The translations under genes and the position numbers were made by a program. Source: Pyronema omphalodes (lineage: Eukaryota > Ascomycota > Pezizomycetes > Pezizales > Pyronemataceae). From it: a stretch of 64,000 nt of DNA. The DNA lies in assembly GCA_024516155.1 (NCBI GenBank), contig JAJJXM010000010.1:744001-808000 (forward strand). Direction: 5' to 3'. A model generated the notes under the pieces. The model worked only from the letters and a program-made list of their open reading frames with translations, was not told the origin of the DNA and did no database searches. This document shows, piece after piece, positions 33,310 through 44,720 of this stretch (its first letter is position 1; every line of letters starts with the position of its first letter).

Positions 33310-34926
33310 TTTGGGAAGATTTGGGGGTTGGAGAGATTTGAGAGATTGGGGAGATTGAAAGATTGAAGGATTGGAAGACTGAAAGAGCGGGAAGAATAGG
33401 AAGAATGAGAAGGAAGAGTGGGAGAAGTATTAAAAAAAATACAAAAAAAGGCCCCTTGAAATACATACAAATCGATTGAGTAACGGTATTCATCCCCCCC
33501 CCCCCCCCCCCTCCATTGGTTTAGGGTGCTGAGGAAACTATTTTTTGTCTTTTTTTTTATCTTTTGTGTTTTTTGGTTGGTTGGAGGGGTCTTGCTAAGT
33601 TGGTAAGCCATAAGCCTGCTGGTCTTTCTATTTTTTTTTCCCGGCTTTTTCTGTGTTTTTTTGTGCTTTTAAGTTTCGGTTCTAGGAGTAATTAGTTGAA
33701 TTTATCACAATGAATACCATATATAATTCTATAACAAGATGATTAAATTGCATGTGATTTTTGTTCTTTACATATTCTCTTTTTATCGAGTCTGATAAAA
33801 AAAAGGGAAAATTAACAATGATTCGATTAATAAACTACCGGTTCATTGATTTGATGAGGTCTGGAAAGGGGGAAGGCTTTATTTGGACTTTAATATTATG
33901 TAGGCTTTCTTACGGTTAGGTTGTTGGAGTTTGTAGAAATTGAAAACTGAAAACTGAAAACCAAAAACCTGAACCCTCGGACTGTGAGACTCTGAGACTT
34001 TGCGGGAAAATAGTTATTGTTATAGTTATAGTTACAGAGCATGGATTCACAACTCAGAACTCAGAATTCAGAACTCGGGGCTCGGGGCTCGGGACTCGGG
34101 ATTTGTAGTTCAGAATGTCAACTTGTAATCAGTAAACGGTAAGAATGCAAAGAATGGGGGTTATAGGAACTTAGGAAGTGACCCGGGGCTCTAGGCCCTG
34201 GGGTAAGAGGTAAGAGGTAAGGAGTTGACTAATAACCTGTGCAAGGTGGGTCTCGAGTAGGTGGATTATGATGGGAGGTAGATGGTGGATGGTGGAAAGT
34301 AGATGATGCATGATGTATGATGCATGATATGAAAAAGCGAGGGATATCGTACTGATCCATGCTATGCTATGCCATGTATCAAAAATGGCGGAAGTTTATA
34401 CGTTACAGATTGTAAGTAATATCAAGGTTTAAAGTGTACTGTGTTGGTCACTTTGGCTATATCAATTTATGAATCAAATCTTTCCTGATATCTATCTACT
34501 AATTGAAACGAAATGTCAGCTGCTTTTCAACATTTCTTCATCTACTCTGCTTGTTTCTGCTTGTCACTGTTATTTATCTCCGATCAGTCGTGAATCAGAA
34601 TAGGTATGTTTTTCCTTATTTGTTTTCCTCGTGTGTTTTTCAATTGTGTATATATAAATTTTCTTTTAATATAACTAACCACAAGCTACAAGTTGGCTAA
34701 GCTATCTCATTACAAAAAACTTTTATTTTTCTTGTGATATAATCAATGCTCCTAGATCCCTCAATCTTCCGGTTCCAAGCTCCAAGTTCCGAGGTCTTAT
34801 TACAAAAGCCCTATATTTTCCATATCTTCATCCTAGTCTCCCCCTCCCCTCTTAATCCCCAATCCCGCAAAACTCAAACCAACCTCTCCTTCCCAACCTC
34901 TCCCCCTCTTCCCCCCATCTCCCCTC
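33310..34926. other. intergenic, ~1.6 kb, low-complexity, convergent
   Basis: The stretch holds a GAGATTGGGGAGATTGAAAG-like array (33325-33400) and a C run of about 20 (33495-33513). Decayed arrays of ACTCAGA / CTCGGGG type lie at 34050-34105, with ATGATGCATGATG repeats near 34300-34330. No supported gene. Confidence 0.5.
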
Positions 34927-36949
34927 CTAATCACTCAAATCCCTTACCAACCTCTCCTCAAAAATCCCCTGCATGCCACAATACGTTCCCCAAGCCAATC
35001 CATCACCCGCACTTCTAACCTCCTCAATCACCGCCGATTCCGGGAACATCAAACCCAGTGTTCCATCTCTTGGCCAATTACCTGCTAATGCAATTACCTT
35101 CTTCGGTTGTCGTCCTGGTAGATTCGGGCTGTTACAAATCTCCGGAATATCCTCCGGTGGAGGTCTTGAGAGTAATTTAATCCCTCCATCTGGAGTGCTT
35201 TGTAAAGATAGCATGGGATGATTTTTTTCACACATCGGCACGGTAAAAATAGCCTCACAAAGCGAACTTAAGAACGAGTTACCAAAAATTAAGGGGGTCG
35301 AGGCAGGGGAGGTTGCAAGATTTGGATTGAAAGGATTGGAGACGATAGACGTGCAATCCACACATAAATCGTAATCGCCACCACAACATTCCGGGTGTAT
35401 ACAATGCCACCAGATCTCTGCATCACCTAGACATCGTTCACATCTGTTACAGATGGTGAAATAGCCGGTCCATTTTTCGGATTCTCGGAGGCCCGTGATA
35501 TCGCGGCTGGGTTGGCTACCCCGGAGAATGGCGGTGGATTCGTGTGCGTGGGATCGCAGGTTGGTGTAGGGATAAAGGGTGTGGCTGCAAATGTTGCCGC
35601 GGCGCCGACAGGTGGAACAGTAGTACCAGTGGCCGTTGTTGCAGCTGTTGTTGCCGCTGCCATCGCCGACGCAGTGGAAGAAATAAGAGGACATGGAGGA
35701 AACAGGAGTACCGTAGCGGGCTTCGTCGATCCAGGCACTGCAGATGGAACAGAAGAGCCCGGTTTGGACGTAGGGTTGGAGCGTGGTTCCTTCTCTACTG
35801 GTTTCTCTGGTTTCTCTGGTTCCTAGTTGTCCAGCTCTTTGTCGTACTCCTCCTAGTCCTTGTATTTGTCGTCCTTGTATCTGTATTTGTCGTCCCTGCC
35901 CATCTCTTTGTCCCTGTCGTCCTTCCCTATGTTCAAAATCCTGTTTCTGCAACCGTCCCCTATGATTCTGATAAGGACACCGAGCACCCTGTCTGTAACA
36001 AACCAAACAAATATGAAACAGCCTACAACTCGAGCATTCATAATGTAATTTCGTATCCAGAACCTCAGAACAAAGATCGCACGTAATATGTACGGGGACT
36101 TGTTCTTGGGATATTATATCCGTGATTGACCTTTGAGCAGGTGATGGGGATAAGGTTAGGGAGAGGAAGAATTGATGAGCTTGGGATTGGGAAGTCCCTG
36201 GTGTGGAAAAGGCTCGGTCCAGTTGGGAGGCGGCCCATGTTGGTGTGGAGGAGATTGAAGGGTTGCGCTGCGGGATGTGATAGCGGCGATGGGTGGAAGT
36301 GGGTTGTGCTGATGCGGAGGTGAGGAGGGAGCTCAAGGTTGGGGTGGCGAGACGGGCGGTGGGTCGGATGCTGCGGGGGACGGTGGGGCTGATGATTGGT
36401 GTTGGGGGTATGACGGGGCGGTGGTTGGTACTGGCTGTTAGTGATGAGGAGGATATTGGTGAGAGTAATGATGCCCAGGTAGTTGGTGAGGTTGTAGTAG
36501 CTGTAGCTGTAGCTGTAGCTGTAGTACTAGTAGCAGTAGCGGTGGAGGAATCCGTGGCTACAAAAACCCCATTGATAAACAAAGTTTCCCCAGGTTTATA
36601 AACACTCCTAGCTCTTCTTATATCCTCCTCCGATGGTTTTTGGTCCGGATTATGTTGAAGAAAAACATCAATTAAACTTCCGATAATAGCCTGAGCAGTG
36701 ATATCATTGACAGGTTTTCGACATTCTGGACATGTTGGATTGGTAGGTTGTGAAAGAAACCATGATTTCGAACACGATCCGCAGTTTGTGTGGAGACAGC
36801 TTATGTACGTTACTGGATCAAAGAGGAGCCCCGTACAGATCTAATCATAGGAGGTGGTTAGTTAGCTATTGGGCGCACGGAAAATAGAACTGCGCACGTA
36901 CTGAACATGTTAGCTCTTTTTCGAGAGCTTTGGAGAGGGGGCTCGGCAT
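34927..36949 (-). CDS. RING + ZZ zinc-finger protein, probable E3 ubiquitin ligase
   Basis: Exon 1 is 36902-36949 and exon 2 is 34927-36840 (61-bp intron), giving 653 aa. Spliced, a complete C3HC4 RING appears at Cys15, Cys18, Cys31, His33, Cys36, Cys39, Cys53 and Cys56; the splice falls inside it, between Ser16 and Ile17. SLIDVFLQHNPDQKPSEEDI follows, a helix also seen after the RING in CHFR/Dma-like ligases, but no FHA domain is present. A Ser/Thr/Ala low-complexity stretch (~110-140) is encoded by a hexanucleotide repeat near 36490-36545. A ZZ-type finger (CDLCSEVLDTKLHYECSSC...CLVCY) lies around 265-310 and is followed by a Gln/Arg/Gly-rich tract. Several further Cys pairs (CSIC, CSTC, CNRCERC, CVDC) suggest one or two more zinc sites. 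Substrate and pathway are unknown. Confidence 0.78.
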
Positions 36950-37483
36950 TTGTGGGATTGCGCGGACTGAAGGACGATGGTTATATTGTACAGTATGTGG
37001 GTTGCGTCGTGTCGGGTATTGTAGAGACCCGGGAATTAACAAGGGAGGGGAGTGCTTCCGGTGGTACCTCCGACGAGAAACTGAGGAGGTATTTATCGAT
37101 TGGTTTATCGATATCGATCACAATGCGCCAGGCAGTTGTTTTGTGGTGAAACGTAATTGAACTCTTTGATAGTTTTGTTCAACTTTGTGTAGTCGCTTTA
37201 TGAGGCTGGTGTTTATCACTGATGTAAGAGAGAGAGAAAATCGTCGGTTACTTGTCATAAATTGTCTTGATAAAAAATGCGGGGCGAGCTGATTCATTCG
37301 AGCTTCTTGTCTTGGAAAGTAATGTTGCTAGTGGAAGACATCTCGACCAATGCAATGTCTAACCCAACACTCAAAAGAACCATCATCCAATGCCCCACAG
37401 AAGATTTCTTGGCTCAATGCGAGTTGAGAAGAGCTGCGACATATCTATGCAACTCACCTAGACATGTACTGTACGAGGTGCTG

Positions 37484-37544
37484 GACAAAAGTGACCGTCA
37501 CCCCGCGCGGCGCTTAGCACAGAAAAGTGACGGTCACTTTTGTC
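37484..37544. repeat. perfect 18-bp inverted repeat with GC-rich 25-nt loop
   Basis: GACAAAAGTGACCGTCAC at 37484-37501 is repeated exactly in reverse complement at 37527-37544. The 25-nt spacer includes CCCGCGCGGCG. As RNA or single-stranded DNA it would make a strong hairpin, and as an operator it would be a two-half-site palindrome. No gene overlaps convincingly. Confidence 0.8.
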
Positions 37545-37602
37545 ACGGTACCGTACGTCGAGTCGGGTGCACCCCATCTCATTCGCATCCAGCAAGCGAT
37601 AT

Positions 37603-37690
37603 GACAATCCCAACTTTGGGTCAATATTGCCTGAGACAAAGATAAGGACAATCCCAACTTTGAATCAATATTTCCTGAGACAAAGATAAG
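37603..37690. repeat. 44-bp tandem duplication
   Basis: Two adjacent copies (37603-37646 and 37647-37690) begin GACAATCCCAACTTTG and end GAGACAAAGATAAG, with about three mismatches. They lie 58 bp from the 18-bp inverted repeat. Confidence 0.8.
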
Positions 37691-39505
37691 AACAATAACC
37701 ATCAAAGGCATAGATGTAGCTATCTTGATATTTCCTATAGAACAATCAGCAACATTCAAATACCAGAGCGCCCCACACGTCGACCGGTACCTGGCGTCGT
37801 CTGGTGTCTGGTGTCTCGAGTCGCCGCTAGAGCAGCCCGGAAAAATGCCGCTGGCGCTCAAACCCCTGCGTAAGTCCGCCCTACGTCTCGGTTAGCGAGG
37901 GCTCGAAGAATGTGACGACCGTGGCAAAGCCCGTGGCAAGGCTGAACAAAGCAAACCAAACCAAAGCAACCCGTATCTATGGCACCATAGCACCATAGAT
38001 ATGAAACGTGGAAAACGTGGATTCCAATCGAATCTTCAAACATGAGGTATTCATGTTAAACTGAGAAACGTGAGGAAGAACGTGGAGGTAGAGAAGACAA
38101 ATGAATTGATCGATAGTGAGTAAGTACAGCGAGCGAAGAGCAAGTCAATATACACAGTGGGCGGCTAAAATGTCCTACACCTATATCTCCACCTCAGGTG
38201 ACATGGCTATCTAAGCACTTTTGAATAATTGACATAAAAAGGAGTGCATACAGTATATAGCCTTCAGCCTCAAATACGTTTCAAATTTCAACCGCGCGCG
38301 GAGAAAAAACGGCTTTAGTGCACGTCAGATGTATGGTGCTCATATGTAACAGAAATGATGAATTATGGATTATGGACTTCTTGAGATTCACGTGCTGTTA
38401 TGACGCACTATACAGCCTTATGATAAGATACGCGAGGTTTCATCTAGCTATGTGGTGCCTCATTCTCGTCTGGGGACATTTATGCATGAAAAGTCACTAT
38501 CGCACTGAATGTAGCTAGAATAATTGGAAATACCAAACCACAAATCCGATACTGTTAACATCAAGCTACCGCCTTAAGTATCCCGCCCCATCGTAGGCTA
38601 TAGTTAAAGCATAGCAAAGCAATGATAGGAACTAGAACCAAGCTACTAAGCCTTATACATGTTCAGCCCTATCAAGCCCTACAAAACGCAGTAGTAAACA
38701 ACGTTAAAAGTGCTTTGTTTTTGCGCGGTAAATACTAAGACTAGTAATTCGAGCAAGGTATAATACTGCTTCTGACTTCAGCATTGTTTAGTCATCATCA
38801 TATTATCACATCATTAAAGTCATGTTTCAACTGTAGTCTCTAGGTAGCTACATAAGAGCCTCCTTAAGACTAGAAGGTAAGTAGTCAAAGTATTTTTAAA
38901 GCTATAATTCTATTGAAGCAGTCGAAGTTCTATGTATCTAAAGTACTGAAACACAACACCAACAGGTTCAAGCTATATTAACCTTGAAATAAAAATTAAA
39001 AAACAAATTCAAACAACACTGCTGGTACCGATATTATTACCAGTGACTAGGTCATTATCTAAGATTTAGATGTTCCGAGGATTGAACCATTTTGGACTTG
39101 GGTTTGTCAACAGACATACAGAGATATTACTTCCTTGAAATGATCGTGCATCAGTGACCTTCGTAACTGTAGATTCTTGCTTAAAGTGACCAAACTTTAA
39201 GAGCCATTACTTGTACTGTTTAGTATGCAAAATAGCCACCGAATATTGATATTCTCAATGCGCTACAGAGTTATTGGATATGATTGTCTATGCTATTTGC
39301 GAGAGTTAATTTTGGATTTTTTTTAACTGTTATGTATCGCCCACTGTCACTTGCCTGATCAATAACCATTCTTCAAACACAGCAAAATAAAAGCCCCACT
39401 CCCTCATACAGAGAGAATGATACTTTGCTTCATAGCTAGCTCGCTCCAATTCTAATTTGAATGATAGGATATTCAACTGGAATATCTCTCTCTTACCCAA
39501 TGGCT

Positions 39506-40293
39506 CAAAAATCCGACATGGAAAAACCCCCCACCTCCATCCTATAAGACTGTAACATAACAGTCAAATAGGACAGAAGTGGGGGGAAACCCTTTATTTT
39601 ACAAGCTCTATAGCCCGAGCTAGGAACAGTACTTGTACATGGGGATTAAGAATGTAAAGATTCAAGAAGGGTAGGGGAATGGGGGAGGTTATATTTTAGT
39701 TTTTTTTCTGGATATGGGTTGAAGTTACCGCCACTTGTGTTGAGTACATAGAACGGGTAATGGCTCATGGCTTTTGGATATAACAATATTGTTGCTTCGC
39801 GGTATTCGTTATCTGCTGGTACATTATGCATGAGCCGTTGTTGGAATCTAGACTTCACTGAACGTTGCTCCGGTTCGCACGGTTGAAATGAGCTGTTTTT
39901 TTTTTTCTTTTTTCTTTTTTTTTTAGGAATCAACCCGTATTCAAGTTCTACATTACCGTACCGGATGATGGAGAACATTATTGTATATTGCCATCATATA
40001 ATCCACCGTTAATCAAGTAATTCATTAAAAATTCCCCGGCGTCCGAAAATCGAGTCAGAAGCCTTAATGCCATTCAAGGACGCAAATATTGGCCGCCTAC
40101 GGCTTTATAATCACCCCCAATCCCCCACCCTTCTCAAATCTTTGCATTCTTGATGCCTATGTATGAGTATCCTGCCCAGCTCGGGCTATAGAGCTTGTAA
40201 AATAAAGGGTTTCCCCCCACTTTTGTCTTATTTGACTGTTATGCTACAGTTTTATAGGATGGAGGTGGGGGGTTTTTTCATGTCGGATTTTTG
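39506..40293. mobile_element. ~0.79-kb element with 119-bp terminal inverted repeats (MITE/foldback-like)
   Basis: The arms at 39506-39624 and 40175-40293 are inverted copies of equal length (119 bp) with about 6 differences, all transitions by eye. Both begin CAAAAATCCGACATG. Within each arm a further imperfect palindrome runs from CCCCCCACCTCCATCCTAT to a matching AGTGGGGGG end, with an inner GACTGT/ACAGTC stem, so an arm can fold on itself. The ~550-bp interior carries a minus-strand frame of 110 codons (39646-39978) with a poly-lysine run and no recognised domain. I could not find a convincing target-site duplication, so the exact ends and superfamily remain open. Confidence 0.75.
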
Positions 40294-41669
40294 GACCATC
40301 ATGGCAGCTATGATGGAATAAGTATAAGAAGATGCAGCGAGCAAAAAGCACCGTTATATCCTCATGAAAGAATGGGGGGTTTTTGTGTTTGGACTCCGCA
40401 GAAATTGATATAACAGTCAGCTCCTAGGCTTTGACTTTCGTACTCCATAAACAAAACATATTTCGCACTGAAGTTTTCTTGAAGCACCTCGAAAATTATC
40501 AAAATCATTATCAATCAAAATTTTACAGTGCCCAAGCTCGTAATTCACTATAACTTCCCCGACGAGATCATCGTAAAGAAACAGAGGAAACAAATTAAAC
40601 TCTCTGCTCTGGTGACTGAAATACTTCTCCATATCTTACGCTTTCAGTATCTGCACCAACCCATATCCCTCTGAGAACTTCAGCACCCAATCCATCTCGT
40701 ATTTCCTGGCCCTTAAATACTTTCAATCTGTTAGCACAACTTATAAGCCACCATATATCGTCGATAATTCACTAATACCTAATACCTAGAATAGAAAATC
40801 GTGATAATTGTCGCCATGGCCTACGGCCCACTCTAGCTCCCTCAATTAATTCCCTTGGTTCCCGTGGTTCCCTTGGTTCCCAATTTGCATACCTCGCCGA
40901 ACTTTGAACTTTGAACTTTGAACTTTGAACTTTGAACTTCGGACTTCGAGGAGATGGTGGGCTTCGTTGAAGATGTATCGAAACCCCCAGCATTCCAGCA
41001 TCTCAGAATTTCATAAAAACAAGTCAAATACAAGCCAGATACATAGTCCGCCTCCTTACCCCATCTTACTAACCACCAGTAACAGCACCATTAACAAACT
41101 TCCAACAGGAAATTCCAACAGTAAAAATATCCTTCCCCCCATAATCCCTAACCCCTAATTCCAAACTCCCATCTAATCCCCACCAAATACAAACCCTTCT
41201 CAACATAAAACCCGAATGAAAACATAAAGCTACTAAGATCTCTACATAAAACTCCAGAGCCTCCGGGTAGAGAAATCAATGAAGCTGGGTTGCTGTGGAT
41301 GCTTCTCTATACAGTAATCGCTTGTGGTTTTTTTGGTATTGGTATCCATTTTAGGCCTTTGTTTCTTTATGCCCCTGTTCATAGGATTATTAATTTTTGT
41401 GCGTTGAGCGCTGCCATTTGGGTAGGGATGTGTGGTAATTCGAGTGATATTCATGACACTACGTAGCAACATATCACAACATATCATAACATAACATATC
41501 ATAGCAAGCAGCATAGCATAGCATATCAAAATCCCATCCATAAAGATAGACTATATGATGTTGTTTATCAGCAGCAGAACATATCACGAATGTGTTCAAT
41601 AAGCAGTATAGATTCTAGTACTCGAGTCAGGAATCAGTTAAAGCGGCAATCTACAGTACGCTCGAAATA
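40294..41669. other. gene-poor region with decayed short repeats
   Basis: Apart from the possible pseudogene at 40417-40695, I see only short arrays: TTCCCTTGG / TTCCCGTGG around 40850-40882, an 8-bp TTGAACTT array around 40901-40938, and ATAACATATCATA-type repeats near 41465-41530. Confidence 0.45.
40417..40695 (-). pseudogene. possible decayed gene fragment, unknown family
   Basis: Reading the minus strand from ATG at 40695, a protein-like frame (MDWVLKFSEGYGLVQILKA) meets a TAA at 40636-40638. It then continues in the same frame for 72 codons (MEKYFSHQSREFNLFPLFLY, ending at 40417). The residue composition on both sides of the stop is protein-like rather than repetitive. I do not recognise the family. 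It could instead be chance. No flanking exon could be added. Confidence 0.3.
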
Positions 41670-41876
41670 AACCTCAGAACCTCAGAACCTCAGAACCTCA
41701 GAACCTCAGAACCTCAGAACCTCAGAACCTCAGAACCTCAGAACCTCAGAACCTCAGAACCTCAGAACCTCAGAACCTCAGAACCTCAGAACCTCAGAAC
41801 CTCAGAACCTCAGAACCTCAGAACCTCAGAACCTCAGAACCTCAAAACCTCAGAACCTCAAAACCTCGGGACCTCG
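41670..41876. repeat. 8-bp minisatellite (CCTCAGAA)n, about 25 copies
   Basis: A near-perfect tandem array of an 8-base unit, degenerating at its right end to CCTCAAAA and CCTCGGGA variants. The unit length is not a multiple of three, so it is not coding. Confidence 0.95.
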
Positions 41877-42369
41877 GATGAAATATCGATATGTACCTAC
41901 ATATATGTATTATGGAAGCGTACCGATAGTGAAGATGAAAGTGAAGTGCTGTGCAAAGTGGATATCAAAGTCCATATCATATCATAGTACAAAAACTCGA
42001 AGTTCAAAATTCATATCAAAGTTCAAGGTTGAAAGTTTATATGAAAGTGCATATCCGAGTACGAAGCTGAGAGTGCTAAGTGGCGGGTGGGGAGTGGGGA
42101 GTGTAAAGTTCGAAGTTCAAAGTTCAAAGTGCAGATGATCAAGAAGTGAATTAAACCGCATTTTTATCTTCATCTTATTCATATTAATATTAAGCTTATT
42201 CATTCTATCCATCATTATACATATAGCACTATATATATAGTTGAGTCATATAGATATGTAGGTGTTAGGTGTTGTTTACCTGCAGTATTGATTACTGTAC
42301 TATATGTACTGTATTTGATATTGGTGTTACATGAAAGGAGGGGATATAATTACGGCTATTGTATGTATG

Positions 42370-42478
42370 CTGACTCCGCTGACTTCTCTGACTTCTCTGA
42401 CTCCGCTGACTTCGCTGACTTCGCTGACTCCGAGGCGTCACGAGTGTCCGAGTGTCCGAGTCGCCGAGTCGCCGAGGC
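42370..42478. repeat. 9-bp tandem array (CTGACTTCN/CTGACTCCG) with CCGAGTGTC/CCGAGTCG continuation
   Basis: About seven 9-bp units run from 42370 to about 42432, then a second small array of GAGTGTCC and GAGTCGCC units runs to about 42478. The 9-base period keeps one frame open (ADSADFSDFSD-like), which is why a spurious ORF appears here. Confidence 0.8.
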
Positions 42479-42862
42479 TTTGTTTACATACCCTGATAAC
42501 GACAACGATAACGATAACGGTTATGATAGAATTGAATTTAATGCAGTGGATATTGGAAAAATGATTAGAATTATGTATAACCTATATTCGGAACTCGGGA
42601 ATTCCGAGAATTCTATTTGTCAACATTCAACATTCCGAATTAAAAAAGAGTATCGGAGTTATTAGGCATATTGACCAGTGAAGTTTAATCATTAATGGCA
42701 GGTAGAATAGGTAGCTTGGTAGCTAAAGATGTATGTAAATTGTATGCGCAAACAGAGAGAAAAAAAAATAACGAAAAGTGTATAGTGCGGGTGAGTTTCA
42801 GGTACTGTAATCTACGTGTTTCAACACCCGTATATATGGTTCCGCAGCCATACACAACATAC

Positions 42863-42935
42863 ACAGAAGCAGAAGCAGAAGCAGGAGCAGAAGCAGGAGC
42901 AGAAGCAGGAGCAGAAGCAGGAGCAGAAGCAGGAG
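42863..42935. repeat. 12-bp tandem array (GCAGAAGCAGGA)n
   Basis: About six units of a 12-base repeat built from GCAGAA and GCAGGA hexamers, open in several frames on both strands (EAGA, KQEQ, or poly-Leu in antisense). I treat the overlapping ORFs as repeat artefacts. Confidence 0.85.
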
Positions 42936-44688
42936 GTTATAATTACTTTTCCAAAAATATGTTTTCCACAACACGAGGATCCATGGTGCACGATCTGGTT
43001 CCATACCAAACCAACCCGCCGCGCCATTCTCCATATCTAAAACACTCCAAGACCACCCCGCAAAAACTAGTAGGTGTTAGAGGTGTCACTTGTTGGAAAC
43101 CTAGAGACTTGGAGTAACGGCTGTGTTATTAATGGTGGCACAGCCAAGAAGTTGGCGGTTTAACTGATTCTAGGCTCCTTATGTAGGCTGGGCAATAAGT
43201 TTTTCGCTAAACGGTTTGCTGGGCGCATCGCTGCAACGACGGTGTGACATGTTGCATGTGCCATGTTGCACTTTTATCTTCATCCTCATCTTCATCTTCT
43301 TTTTAAACGGCGATGTCTGAAAAGTTTATTCTTCTGCTGTCTTTTGATGGGATTTGGAGGACCATTTTTGTCAGGATATGAGAGGAATAAAAGTTTTACA
43401 GGTATAAAAATCCAACAATTGGGATGAATTGAGGTAAACGGAGACGCAATCGTATCGCTCATCTGAGCGACCAGTCCCTCAGCTATCTACGGAAGATTCC
43501 ATCTGCCAAGTGCCAAGACGAACTGACTCAGACAGGCTGTGACATGTATGAGTTTTTGTTGGTCTCGTGGACGTCACTAGACGAATACCAAGCCTTTATA
43601 AACTTCATTATTCGAGGCTCTTGTGTTCTGGACACTGAGATATGGCTGGCTGGTTATACAAGAAAGGCTGAGCTGACAGCCACGGGTACGGGCTGGGGGG
43701 GGGGGGTATATTTTGTTTTGATGATCATTGATGCATGGGACTTCACATGCAATCAATAGAAAGACGGTGAAAGATGTCCCGTGTGGAGCCTGTGGGATAT
43801 GTCAGTAATTTTGGGTCTCTAATTGACCGCAAATGATGTTGAGCGGGCCTCGTTCAGTTTTGCGGGCGCGGGCTCAGTTAAGAGTATACATAGAGCATCT
43901 TTAATTTGAGCTTGGAGAAGATCCGCTTGTATATGATTGGTTAGAAAGGGACCTTTAGTAGTCGAACCCAGTTGCGGGCGGACTCTATTGGAGGACGATA
44001 GTTCCATCATAGTTTGATCAAAGACCCAGTTCTACACCAGCACCGTGACCTTTCGCCGGAATGACCTTTACTACTCTCCCGAACTACTGTATTACAGCCG
44101 TAGCTGAAATGATTCGAGATGAACTCTGACTCCCTGCACGAGATGCTGATGCTCATGTCCTCCTTGTTGGAAAAAAAACTCAACTGGAACTGTTGGGCAT
44201 GCCAAGATGCACCTCTATCTGGGAAGCGATAGCTGTAGACTGCCTTTAATACGATGGGCTGCCACACAACTGCACCTGTACCCCAGACACCTTCCATCCC
44301 CGGTTGCACATCAAGACAGGGGGGGTGAGCTGTCGGAGCGAGCGGGCGAGACATTGCTAGTGAAGAGAGAGAGGGTGGGAAGGGCATTGGTAGATCTCAA
44401 ATGTAAGCTTCGGAGAGCCTTTCGGAGGAGTGACGGAGGGGGGCAAGAAGCAGTGGAAATTAACGAATAGGGGTCCTCAAGCTGGTTTAGCTAGATGGAA
44501 TCATCGCATCACGTCAATCGAATCTCGTCGTAGGGTGTACTGTAGTAGCAAATCAATGAAGTACAACGGTCTAGAGGGACTGAGAGTGGAGACGGCGGCG
44601 GGAGAGGCGGAGCTTAAGGTGCGGAGGTTAAAACGCGGAGGTTAGCAAGGCAGAGGAGATTAGCAACGGAACAAGCTTGGAAGGGGCA

Positions 44689-44720
<32 letters not shown>

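Larger units (their letters stand above)
36950..39505. other. gene-poor region, ~2.5 kb
   Basis: I see no gene I can support. A 122-codon plus-strand frame (37277-37645) has no family resemblance and runs through repeats. The stretch contains a perfect 18-bp inverted repeat and a 44-bp tandem duplication, listed separately, and is otherwise AT-rich. Confidence 0.5.

Noticed and set aside
37277..37645. 122-codon plus-strand ORF
   Set aside because: Runs through the perfect inverted repeat and into the duplication; no family resemblance or plausible splice partner.
39646..39978. 110-codon ORF inside the inverted-repeat element as a transposase
   Set aside because: Contains a poly-lysine run from a T-rich tract and no DDE or other catalytic motif.
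39506..40293. RIP (repeat-induced point mutation) as the cause of arm differences
   Set aside because: All differences are transitions, but their contexts do not consistently fit CpA to TpA.
42695..43117. 140-codon plus-strand ORF with EAGAEAGA repeats and antisense poly-Leu frame
   Set aside because: The frames exist only because of the 12-bp repeat; flanks are not protein-like.
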